NCBI GenBank assembly: GCA_013298675.1
Contig: JAAFIJ010000095.1
Coordinates: forward strand, 1 to 8,623
Length of the DNA stretch: 8,623 nucleotides
Reading direction: 5' to 3'
From: Rhodobacterales bacterium
Lineage (GTDB): Bacteria; Pseudomonadota; Alphaproteobacteria; Rhodobacterales; Rhodobacteraceae
Below are positions 1-5,834 of the stretch, piece by piece. The first letter of the stretch is position 1. Each line of letters starts with the position of its first letter. The notes beneath the pieces were generated by a model that did no database searches, was not told the origin of the DNA, and saw nothing but the letters and a program-made list of their open reading frames with translations. Made by a program: the position numbers and the translations under genes.

Positions 1-623
1 CCCATCGCGGCAGCAAAAAGCTCGGCGTTTTCGTTGCGAGACGCGGTGACATGGCTGCCATCCGCTAGCAGTAGCTTAATCTGGCGCACTGTCGATCCCA
101 TCGGGCCATAGGCCGTGGGCCAGCCATGTGCATTCACCGAAAACGTCGACGCAACGCCAAAGTCTGAATTGCTTTGCATCACCGCAGGCGACAGACCAAC
201 CGGATCAAGGGCGGCAATGACCTGATGCCAGCGCGCGCCCGCGTGGACCTGATAGTTGCCGTGCCCCGGCTGAACCAGACCATTGTCAAAGGTGATCGCA
301 TGGCCATCTTTGGGAATGGACTGCCCACCCATGGAATGGCGTGCCGCACTGACATTGACGGCGCGTCCTGCTAAGGACGCCTCTTTCATTTCGGCGCGAA
401 GGGCTGCGATCAACGCCTCACCCGGATCTTGTTGTAAGATGATGTGCCGAAAGATCGGGGTTTCAGACAACAATGACGCGTCATTCAACACAAGGTCACC
501 CGGCTGCGCTGCGATGATCACATTGCCATCGAGACGAGGCAAATCTTGCGAGAAACTGCGGGCGGCAAACGCACCCAGCGCGGCACCTGCCCCCAACAAA
601 GCGGTTCTGCGGGTAAAAGCCAT
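1..623 (-). CDS. FAD-linked oxidase (PCMH-type FAD-binding domain), Tat-exported, N-terminal part
   Basis: Partial gene: 207 codons are visible and the frame runs open off the left edge. The start is ATG at 623, supported by AAAGGAG at 633-639 with a 9-base spacer. Residues 4-20 look like a twin-arginine signal (TRRTALLGAGAALGAFA), so the protein is probably exported folded with its cofactor. Residues 90-102 (NVSAARHSMGGQS) and 161-167 (FSVNAHG) match the conserved FAD-contacting segments of PCMH-type flavoenzymes, the group that includes aldonolactone and alditol oxidases and berberine-bridge-like enzymes. The region between them has the usual pattern of a short 'HAGARWHQVI' strand-helix. 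The substrate-binding C-terminal half is outside the window, so the substrate cannot be named. It lies 92 bases downstream of xth on the same strand and has its own good ribosome binding site; joint transcription is possible but not shown. Confidence 0.8.
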   Translation of the reverse strand, partial: MAFTRRTALLGAGAALGAFAARSFSQDLPRLDGNVIIAAQPGDLVLNDASLLSETPIFRHIILQQDPGEALIAALRAEMKEASLAGRAVNVSAARHSMGGQSIPKDGHAITFDNGLVQPGHGNYQVHAGARWHQVIAALDPVGLSPAVMQSNSDFGVASTFSVNAHGWPTAYGPMGSTVRQIKLLLADGSHVTASRNENAELFAAAM

Positions 624-715
624 TCCAGCAAACTCCTTTACGTGAACGTCAATCTCGCAGAGCTATGTACAACCGTCCAGTCTGGTTTTCCCCACCTTGC
701 CGATCCGTCGAGAGG

Positions 716-1504
716 TCACAAATCAAACGTCGCAAAAACCGGCACGTGATCAGACGGCTGCTCCCAACCGCGAACATCACGCAAGATACGGCTGGAATGT
801 GCCGCCGCGGCAATGTCTTTGCTGGCCCAGATATGATCAAGCCTGCGGCCCTTGTTCGCTGAGTCCCAATCCGCTGCGCGGTAGGACCACCAGCTGTACA
901 ACTTGCCATTGGGAATATCATTGCGTGTCACATCGACCCAATCACCTGACGCCATCACGTCATTGAAATGCTCAACTTCGATCGGAGTATGGCTTACGAT
1001 TTTCAGCAATGATTTGTGATCCCACACATCATCTTCGCGCGGCGCAATGTTCAGATCACCCACCAAAATCGCACTATTCGGGCGTTCCCACCGGAAAAAT
1101 TCTCGCATATCCGTGAGAAAATCCAACTTTTGCCCGAATTTTTCGTTCTCGGTCCGGTCCGGAATATCGCCGCCCGCCGGGACATAACAGTTATGAATGG
1201 TCACCCCATTTTCCAGCCTTGCCGAGACATGGCGGGCGTGGCCCATCTGGGCAAAATCCTTGTCGCCCGCATCCATGATCGGCAACTTGGACAAGATCGC
1301 GACGCCGTTATAGCCCTTTTGCCCACGCGCCACCATATAACGGTATCCGAGGGCCTGAAACTGCTCCATCGGAATTTTCTCTACCGGGCTTTTGCATTCC
1401 TGCAAGCACAGGATATCGGGGCTTTCATTCGACAACAGGCGCGCCACCAATCCTTCGCGCAAGCGCACTGAATTGATGTTCCAAGTGGCAAGAGTGAAGG
1501 TCAT
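716..1504 (-). CDS. xth: Exodeoxyribonuclease III (AP endonuclease)
   Basis: A 262-residue enzyme of the ExoIII/APE1 endonuclease-exonuclease-phosphatase fold, which cuts DNA at abasic sites and removes 3' blocking groups in base excision repair. All catalytic motifs are visible. Numbered from the upstream Met, these are TWNINSVR with Asn10, LQECK with the metal-binding Glu37, HNCYVPAGG with Tyr108, VGDLNIAP with Asp151 and Asn153, RRLDHIW with Asp224, and SDHVPV near the C-terminus with Asp253 and His254. Length fits the family (about 260-270). Two ATG codons are adjacent (1507 and 1504). AGGAG at 1512-1516 is only 4 bases from the first but 7 from the second, so I place the start at 1504, giving MTFTLATWN as in relatives. 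It is read away from the MFS gene and is probably a single gene with its own promoter in the upstream gap. Confidence 0.95.
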   Translation of the reverse strand: MTFTLATWNINSVRLREGLVARLLSNESPDILCLQECKSPVEKIPMEQFQALGYRYMVARGQKGYNGVAILSKLPIMDAGDKDFAQMGHARHVSARLENGVTIHNCYVPAGGDIPDRTENEKFGQKLDFLTDMREFFRWERPNSAILVGDLNIAPREDDVWDHKSLLKIVSHTPIEVEHFNDVMASGDWVDVTRNDIPNGKLYSWWSYRAADWDSANKGRRLDHIWASKDIAAAAHSSRILRDVRGWEQPSDHVPVFATFDL

Positions 1505-1511
1505 CATATGG

Positions 1512-1516
1512 CTCCT
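1512..1516 (-). promoter_or_regulatory. Shine-Dalgarno site deciding the xth start
   Basis: AGGAG on the minus strand. The spacing is 7 bases to the second of two tandem ATG codons (1504) and 4 bases to the first (1507), which favours the second. Confidence 0.65.
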
Positions 1517-1575
1517 GAATGCTTGGGGAATGTGCTAATGGCCTGCGGTCACCGACGCAAGGGCCACGACCAAGA

Positions 1576-1603
1576 GTGATACCAGCCCCTACAACCCGCG
1601 CAA
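1576..1603 (-). promoter_or_regulatory. Possible xth promoter
   Basis: TTGCGC (1598-1603) and TATCAC (1576-1581) are separated by 16 bases and would start transcription about 60 bases before xth. Both boxes are weak matches to the vegetative consensus, and this is only the best candidate I found by eye. Confidence 0.25.
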
Positions 1604-1704
1604 GTCACGCAAAGCGATTGTCACCACAAGCAAACCTTTGAAACTGACTGCGCGTGGACCCTGGATTTCTGCGGCAAGTAGGGCAGCACTCATTCCAGAG
1701 CGGC

Positions 1705-1762
1705 ACAAAAAGAGAGGCCCGGCAGCGAGCCGAGCCTAAGGTCCAACAGGGAGATAGCCTTG
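1705..1762 (-). ncRNA. Candidate small RNA with CTCCCTGTTG tract and terminator (copy A)
   Basis: On the minus strand, CTCCCTGTTG (1744-1753) is followed closely by a 9-base-pair hairpin and a T-run. There is no minus-strand gene upstream that this terminator could serve, since the MFS gene runs the other way, so a short independent transcript of about 55-65 bases is the simplest reading. TTGACT at 1792-1797 could be its -35 box. The -10 is poor: TTCTAT at 17 bases or TATGGT at 20 bases. The CUCCC part is complementary to purine-rich ribosome binding sites, as in the CUCCUCCC-containing 'cuckoo' RNAs of Rhodobacter, but the exact CUCCUCCC motif is not present. The RNA's existence and function are inference. 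Confidence 0.35.
1707..1737 (-). terminator. Intrinsic terminator, minus strand (copy A)
   Basis: Stem arms 1715-1723 and 1729-1737 enclose a 5-base loop. On the minus strand the stem is followed by CTCTTTTT. The single mismatch (C1719 against A1733 as read on plus) becomes a G-U pair in minus-strand RNA, so the stem is complete only in that direction. Confidence 0.6.
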
Positions 1763-1768
1763 TATACC

Positions 1769-1797
1769 ATAGAATTCCGCGATCTGACGCCAGTCAA
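1769..1797 (-). promoter_or_regulatory. Possible promoter for the copy A small RNA
   Basis: TTGACT (1792-1797) on the minus strand is a near-consensus -35 box. With a 17-base spacer the -10 would be TTCTAT (1769-1774), which is weak. Transcription would begin around 1760, just ahead of the C-rich tract and terminator. Confidence 0.3.
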
Positions 1798-1883
1798 AAA
1801 ACTTTGCTTGGGAATTGCCTTTTTGCCACAACCCGAAATTGTAATTGCTTGCCAATGGCTTCGCAGGGCGGCAACGTGCCCTC

Positions 1884-3107
1884 ATGCAGGGTACATCTCT
1901 TTGGCGCAATCGCAATTTTAGGTTTTTGTTCGTGGGGGCAACTTCGGCGAACCTTGGCGACGGTCTGAACGCGGTCGCGGTTCCATGGTTGGCGACCCTT
2001 CTGACCCACGATCCCTTTTTGATCGGATTGGTGGCAGCGGCCCGGCAACTGCCGTGGTTTTTGTTTGCATTGCCTGCGGGGGTCTTGACCGACAGATTGG
2101 ATCACCGGCGCATCTTGATCAGCGCGGATTGTCTGCGTGTGCTGTTATCGCTGGCTTTACTGGTCCTTGCGATCACGGCAAGCCCCGGAACAGTTCCGGT
2201 TTTGGCTATGGCCGCAATGACCTTTGTCCTTGGCAGCGCAGAGGTTCTGCGTGACAATACTGCGCAAACGTTCTTGCCCACCGTGGTAGAAAAGCCCCAG
2301 CTAGAACAAGCCAATGGCGCCTTGTGGGCGACGGAACAACTGGCTGGCCAGTTTATTGGTCCCCCGCTGGCAGGATTCCTGATTGGGCTGTCGGCCGCAC
2401 TGCCCTTTGGAATTCAAGCAGCGATGCTTTTGGGTGCAATCGGATCGGTCACTGTCATGGTCACCCCGCGGCGCGACGCGGCTAAGGTGCACTTGCCCAT
2501 GCTCGCGTCGCTAAAGGAAGGCATGCTTTGGTTGTGGCGCGATAGGATGCTGCGCCGGCTTGCGTTCATTTTGGGCGGGTTCAATTTCGCAGGCTATGGG
2601 TTTTGGGCGGTCATGGTGCTTTATGGTCAACGCGTGCTGGGATTGGATGCCTTTGGCTATGGGGCGTTCTTGACGCTTGCGGCGTGTGGCGGGCTGACGG
2701 CAACGTTTCTGGGCCCAATAATCCTGAAACACATCAGCCCAACTCAAGCGATTTTGTTTGGAATGGCTGTGTTCACGCTGAGCGCTGGCATACTGGCAAC
2801 GCAACCGCCGCTTTGGTTGGCGGGGCTGGTGATGGTCATCGACGGGTTTGGCGGCATGATGTGGAACCTTGCGCAGGTCAGCTACCGCCAACGACATATC
2901 CCCGCCCCTTTGCTTGGCAGGGTGAACAGTGCCTTTCGGTTCATCGGCACTGGCCCCGCCGCATTTGGTGCCCTAGCCTATGGTGCGCTGGTTGCGTGGG
3001 CCGACCCGATGGGGGCCACCCAAGCCGTTGTGCTGCCCTTTGCGGTTTCCGCGGCCATCGGTGCTGTCTTGACGCTCTATGCGGCGTTGCGGCTCAAGCT
3101 GGCCTGA
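1884..3107 (+). CDS. MFS transporter, probable drug or siderophore exporter type (MFS_3 / EntS-like)
   Basis: A 407-residue inner-membrane protein made almost wholly of hydrophobic segments, consistent with 12 membrane spans. The N-terminus (LWRNRNFRFLFVGATSANLG) and the first loop motif GVLTDRLDHRRIL (66-78) are typical of the major facilitator superfamily. NTAQTFLPTVV, QANGALWATEQLAGQFIGPPLAG (125-164) and LLGRVNSAFRFIGTGPAAFG (343-362) resemble the EntS/MFS_3 exporter branch. Substrate unknown. Start choice: ATG at 1884 has only a distant AGGGCGG (12-base spacer). A TTG at 1845 is also in frame, immediately after a stop, but the extra 13 residues look non-conserved. Minus-strand hairpin elements lie on both sides, the second starting 6 bases after the stop codon. 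No regulator or adaptor gene is attached to it, so it appears to be a single gene. Confidence 0.85.
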   Translation: MQGTSLWRNRNFRFLFVGATSANLGDGLNAVAVPWLATLLTHDPFLIGLVAAARQLPWFLFALPAGVLTDRLDHRRILISADCLRVLLSLALLVLAITASPGTVPVLAMAAMTFVLGSAEVLRDNTAQTFLPTVVEKPQLEQANGALWATEQLAGQFIGPPLAGFLIGLSAALPFGIQAAMLLGAIGSVTVMVTPRRDAAKVHLPMLASLKEGMLWLWRDRMLRRLAFILGGFNFAGYGFWAVMVLYGQRVLGLDAFGYGAFLTLAACGGLTATFLGPIILKHISPTQAILFGMAVFTLSAGILATQPPLWLAGLVMVIDGFGGMMWNLAQVSYRQRHIPAPLLGRVNSAFRFIGTGPAAFGALAYGALVAWADPMGATQAVVLPFAVSAAIGAVLTLYAALRLKLA

Positions 3108-3112
3108 CATTG

Positions 3113-3170
3113 CAAAAAAAGACCGGGCACAAGGCCCGGCCAGTCAACAGGGAGGAAGCTGTGTCATAAC
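3113..3170 (-). ncRNA. Candidate small RNA or processed 3' UTR with CTTCCTCCCTGTTG tract and terminator (copy B)
   Basis: On the minus strand the tract GCTTCCTCCCTGTTGAC sits just before a hairpin with seven T. It aligns with copy A (CTCCCTGTTG identical; GCT a few bases upstream in both). CCTCC is the exact complement of the core Shine-Dalgarno sequence. Further upstream GCTGTG/CACAGC (about 3158-3181) can form a second hairpin with the tract beside it. Upstream on this strand is cenR, whose stop is about 140 bases away, so the element may be the end of the cenR message, an RNA cut from it, or an independent transcript. A CCTATATCG stretch near 3220-3228 is a possible -10 region without a clear -35. 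Confidence 0.35.
3114..3141 (-). terminator. Intrinsic terminator, minus strand (copy B; end of cenR transcript or of a small RNA)
   Basis: Stem arms 3121-3128 and 3134-3141 enclose a 5-base loop, and on the minus strand seven T (3114-3120) follow. The A3122/C3140 mismatch turns into U-G in minus-strand RNA. On the plus strand no T-run follows, so it is not a good terminator for the MFS gene although it begins soon after that gene's stop. Confidence 0.75.
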
Positions 3171-3292
3171 CCCGGCACAGCAAGGGGAACTTTGGGGAAG
3201 CAATCGCATCGCATTGTTTCGATATAGGATCGATTCTGGGCAAAAACAGGTGCTGAAATGCGTTATTTTTGCGACTTCGCGAACAATCACGC

Positions 3293-3979
3293 TTAAGCGA
3301 TCAGCTTATAACCCCCGTTTTCGGTGACCAGCAGCCGCGCGTTTGAAGGATCCACCTCAATCTTTTGGCGCAAGCGGTAGATGTGGGTTTCCAATGTGTG
3401 CGTCGTCACACCGGCATTATAGCCCCAAACCTCGTGCAAAAGCATCTCACGCGCCACAACGGCCGACTGCTGACGATATAGGAACTTCAGGATATTTGTT
3501 TCCTTTTCCGTCAAACGAACCTTCTTGTCCTTGGCATCTACAAGCATCTTTTGTGCAGGCTTAAAGGTATAGTGTCCCAGGGCGAAGACAGCGTCTTCGG
3601 ATTGCTCATGCGTGCGCAACTGGGCACGAATGCGGGCAAGCAGGACAGGAAACTTAAACGGTTTTGCGACATAATCATTTGCGCCTGCGTCCAAACCCAA
3701 GATCGTGTCGCTATCAGTGTCATGTCCTGTCAGCATCATGATCGGGCATTTCACCCCGGTTTTGCGCATCCTACGACACAACTCTCGTCCGTCCGTATCA
3801 GGCAAACCCACATCCAGAATAATCAGATCATAGAGGCCCTGCTTAATTTTTTCGATGCCTTCGGCCCCGTTTGCGGCCTCAAACACGTCAAAGTCTTCGG
3901 TCATGACCAACTGCTCGCTAAGTGCTTCGCGCAGATCATCGTCGTCGTCGACCAGTAAAATTTTGCGAACTGCCGCCAT
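3293..3979 (-). CDS. cenR: OmpR-family response regulator, CenR-like
   Basis: A 228-residue two-domain DNA-binding response regulator. The receiver domain (about 5-120) has the acidic pocket D11-D15, the phospho-acceptor Asp56 in LDVGLPDTDG, Thr84 and Lys106 in KPF. A winged-helix output domain follows (about 135-228), with RLTEKETNILKFLYR, LLHEVWGYN, THTLETHIYRLRQKIE and TENGGYKLI. These signatures and the receiver sequence match the alphaproteobacterial CenR type, an essential envelope and cell-division regulator in Caulobacter and Rhodobacter; that assignment comes from memory of the family. The partner kinase CenK is not in the window. Start: ATG codons lie at 3991, 3985 and 3979. GGAG at 3986-3989 is 6 bases before 3979, giving the N-terminus MAAVRKILLVDDD, so I prefer that; 3991 would add four residues and has no ribosome binding site. 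It diverges from ribA. Confidence 0.88.
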   Translation of the reverse strand: MAAVRKILLVDDDDDLREALSEQLVMTEDFDVFEAANGAEGIEKIKQGLYDLIILDVGLPDTDGRELCRRMRKTGVKCPIMMLTGHDTDSDTILGLDAGANDYVAKPFKFPVLLARIRAQLRTHEQSEDAVFALGHYTFKPAQKMLVDAKDKKVRLTEKETNILKFLYRQQSAVVAREMLLHEVWGYNAGVTTHTLETHIYRLRQKIEVDPSNARLLVTENGGYKLIA

Positions 3980-3985
3980 CTTCAT

Positions 3986-3989
3986 CTCC
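3986..3989 (-). promoter_or_regulatory. Shine-Dalgarno site deciding the cenR start
   Basis: GGAG lies 6 bases before the third of three in-frame ATG codons. The first ATG (3991) overlaps this site and has only CCCCCACC before it. Confidence 0.6.
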
Positions 3990-4135
3990 ATGGTGGGGGC
4001 CGAAGTGCGAACCTGCCTGTCGGTTTCCCCTTGCTCTTACAAATGCGCCCGCTTCACGCATTCGGCAAGAATTGCAACAACCGTCTCACGCGGTCGTGTC
4101 AGAATACACCCATATGTTTCAATTCCTTGGCCGTT

Positions 4136-4148
4136 TGCATATGATGCA
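4136..4148. repeat. Short inverted repeat before ribA
   Basis: TGCAT-ATG-ATGCA, a perfect 5-base inverted repeat with a 3-base centre, sits just before the ribA ribosome binding site in the cenR-ribA divergent region. It could be an operator half-site pair or chance. No FMN riboswitch-like helices are recognisable in the 180-base leader region. Confidence 0.25.
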
Positions 4149-4151
4149 TGT

Positions 4152-4156
4152 AGGAG
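4152..4156 (+). promoter_or_regulatory. Shine-Dalgarno site deciding the ribA start
   Basis: AGGAG is 6 bases from ATG 4163 but only 3 from the in-frame GTG at 4160, so the ATG is the likely start. Confidence 0.65.
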
Positions 4157-4162
4157 AGTGTG

Positions 4163-5272
4163 ATGAATCCTATCAATCAACCGGCCATAAGTCTTGCTGC
4201 CACCCCAACGCAAAAGCTTGCGCGCGCGCGCAGCGATCTGCGTCTTGGCATGCCGATTGTCCTGGTGGGACGAGGTCGCGCGATGGTCTGCGTGGCCATA
4301 GAGGCGCTGACCCAAGAGCGTTTGCGCGCAATGCGCACGATCGGTGATGTAGAACTGGCCTTGACGCAACGGCGCGCCGAAACGTTGAAGGCACGGGCCT
4401 ATGATGGCGATCTCGCACGATTTTCGGTGCCGCCGGACGCAGAGTTGCGTTGGTTGATCGCCGTCGCGGACCCGGCAGATGATTTGAACGTTCCGATGAA
4501 AGGACCGCTGAACAGCCTGCGCGAGGGCAACGCAGACCTGCACCGCGCAGCCATTGCGCTGACCAAAACGGCAGAGTTGTTGCCTGCCGTTGTGATGGTG
4601 GCGGTGCCAGATGGCCTGTCGCTTGCGACACGCGATGGGTTGAACGTGCTCACTCTGGACGATTGCGGCGACTTGAACCGGCTGGCCCCCCTGTCTTCGG
4701 TCATTTCAGCGCGATTGCCCATGGCCGCGTCTGAGGCAGGGAGGGTGCATATTTTTCGCCCCGATGACGGTGGTTCTGAACACTATGCGATTGAAATCGG
4801 CCGCCCAGACCGTGACCAACCCGTGCTGGCGCGGCTTCATTCGGCCTGTTTTACCGGCGATGTTCTTGGCAGCTTGAAATGCGACTGCGGGCCGCAACTG
4901 CGCAGTGCGTTGATTCAGATGGGAGCCGAGCGTTCGGGCGTCCTGCTGTACCTGAACCAAGAAGGGCGCGGCATAGGCCTTGCCAATAAAATGCGCGCCT
5001 ATTCCTTGCAAGATCAAGGCTTTGACACAGTAGAGGCGAACCACCGGCTTGGTTTTGAAGATGACGAACGCGATTTTCGTATCGGTGCTGCCATCCTGAC
5101 CAAGATGGGATTTTCGCGCGTCCGCTTGCTGACAAACAATCCCAAAAAGGTCACGATCCTGGAAAGTTGCGGTCTGCAAGTGGTCGAACGCGTGCCACTG
5201 CGCGTGGGCGCATCTGACCAGAACAAGGCCTATCTTGCCACCAAAGCAAGCAAATCAGGGCATTTGCTGTGA
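4163..5272 (+). CDS. ribA: GTP cyclohydrolase II with a degenerate RibB-like N-terminal half
   Basis: A 369-residue protein. The C-terminal half (about 192-369) is a complete GTP cyclohydrolase II, which opens GTP to a diaminopyrimidine in the first committed step of riboflavin synthesis. Zinc ligands are Cys229, Cys240 and Cys242 in HSACFTGDVLGSLKCDCG. LNQEGRGIGLANK (265-277), NHRLGF with DERDF (293-305) and LLTNNPKK (322-329) are the usual substrate motifs. The first 185 residues align in outline with 3,4-dihydroxy-2-butanone-4-phosphate synthase (RibB): DLRLGMPIVLV, ALTKTAELLPAVVMV and LTLDD match its scaffold. The catalytic DRENEGD loop is missing (GRGRAMVCVA stands there), so this half should not make the second riboflavin precursor. 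A separate RibB must then exist elsewhere. The stop overlaps the next gene's GTG start by 4 bases. Confidence 0.93.
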   Translation: MNPINQPAISLAATPTQKLARARSDLRLGMPIVLVGRGRAMVCVAIEALTQERLRAMRTIGDVELALTQRRAETLKARAYDGDLARFSVPPDAELRWLIAVADPADDLNVPMKGPLNSLREGNADLHRAAIALTKTAELLPAVVMVAVPDGLSLATRDGLNVLTLDDCGDLNRLAPLSSVISARLPMAASEAGRVHIFRPDDGGSEHYAIEIGRPDRDQPVLARLHSACFTGDVLGSLKCDCGPQLRSALIQMGAERSGVLLYLNQEGRGIGLANKMRAYSLQDQGFDTVEANHRLGFEDDERDFRIGAAILTKMGFSRVRLLTNNPKKVTILESCGLQVVERVPLRVGASDQNKAYLATKASKSGHLL

Positions 5273-5772
5273 CGCCTGCCGATCTGGTCGTCACCCGTTG
5301 GGGCACAAGGTTCAATGGCCGGGTCTTTGCCCATAGCATTGGACGTGCGGGATTTGTGGACGGTGCAGACAAACGCGAAGGCGACGGTGCGACTCCGCGC
5401 GGCATGCACCGGATCGTGGGCATGCTCTACCGTGCAGACAGGATCGCAAGGCCGAGCACGTGGGCGCGCGCCATCGGGCCAAGGGATCTGTGGTCAGATG
5501 ACACCTCCGACCCAAACTACAATCGGCAAGTGCGCGCGCCACATCCATTTGGCCATGAAAAATTGTGCCGCGCGGATCCGTTGTATGATCTCATCCTGCT
5601 AACCGATTGGAATTGGCCAAATCCAGTTCCCGGTCGCGGATCAGCGATCTTTGTGCATCAATGGCGCAGGCCCGGTTTTGCGACAGCCGGATGCATCGCA
5701 TTCTCTCGGTTGGACCTTTTATGGATCGCCAAACGCATCAAACTCCACAGTCGGCTGGTGGTTATTGGCTGA
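5269..5772 (+). CDS. YkuD-type L,D-transpeptidase family protein
   Basis: A 167-residue protein with the YkuD catalytic signature IFVHQWRRPGFATAGCIAF: His130 and the nucleophile Cys142, 11 residues apart and followed by the conserved I/V-A. Other family features are the Gly-rich 'GDGATPRGMHRI' (38-49) typical of the substrate cleft and the Trp/Pro-rich NPVPGRGSAIF. Family members cross-link or remodel peptidoglycan by cutting tetrapeptide stems at the L,D bond, or act as carboxypeptidases. Oddly, no signal peptide or membrane anchor is visible from this start, although the usual substrate is periplasmic. No upstream in-frame extension is evident, because the gene begins with GTG overlapping the ribA stop (GTGA), which implies translational coupling. 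The two functions are not related, so this is probably an organisational coupling. Cellular role is inferred only from the family. Confidence 0.85.
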   Translation: MTPADLVVTRWGTRFNGRVFAHSIGRAGFVDGADKREGDGATPRGMHRIVGMLYRADRIARPSTWARAIGPRDLWSDDTSDPNYNRQVRAPHPFGHEKLCRADPLYDLILLTDWNWPNPVPGRGSAIFVHQWRRPGFATAGCIAFSRLDLLWIAKRIKLHSRLVVIG

Positions 5773-5794
5773 ATAATCTTCCCAAAGCGCTTCG

Positions 5795-5807
5795 AATCTC
5801 ATAGATT
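5795..5807. repeat. Short inverted repeat before the GH13 gene
   Basis: AATCT-CAT-AGATT, perfect 5-base arms with a 3-base centre, about 30 bases before the GH13 start. It may be part of an operator. The gap is only 62 bases, and there is no clear promoter. Confidence 0.25.
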
Positions 5808-5834
5808 TACGGCATGACGCTCGGGGGGCCTTTC

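Larger units (their letters stand above)
1508..1883. other. Intergenic region between xth (minus) and the MFS gene (plus)
   Basis: A gene-free stretch of about 380 bases. It holds the xth ribosome binding site and a weak xth promoter candidate on the minus strand. It also holds a minus-strand C-rich tract and hairpin terminator (1707-1753) and, upstream of that, a minus-strand TTGACT box (1792-1797). For the plus-strand MFS gene the best promoter I can find is poor: TTGCCT (1815-1820) and TGTAAT (1840-1845) with a 19-base spacer. Short reading frames here show no family resemblance and no ribosome binding site, so I do not call a gene. Confidence 0.6.

Noticed and set aside
1016..1471. 151-codon reading frame on the plus strand
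   Set aside because: Entirely antisense to xth, which has every catalytic motif. No ribosome binding site and no family resemblance.
3108..3141. Hairpin at 3121-3141 as the MFS gene's terminator
   Set aside because: No T-run follows on the plus strand, while seven T follow on the minus strand and the wobble pair also favours the minus strand. It may only slow plus-strand transcripts.
2603..3169. 188-codon plus-strand frame overlapping the end of the MFS gene
   Set aside because: An out-of-frame shadow of a clear membrane protein. It is Trp/Cys/His-rich with no domain, and it runs through the copy B hairpin.
3980..4162. FMN riboswitch before ribA
   Set aside because: I looked for the conserved RFN helices and their invariant segments and found none. 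The region is also too short once the cenR promoter is allowed for.
3992..4162. ribA promoter with TATGAT at 4140-4145
   Set aside because: A transcription start there would fall on the ribosome binding site, and no -35 box fits.
4037..4543. 168-codon minus-strand frame across the cenR-ribA gap into ribA
   Set aside because: Antisense to ribA, Arg/His-rich composition typical of shadow frames, no ribosome binding site.
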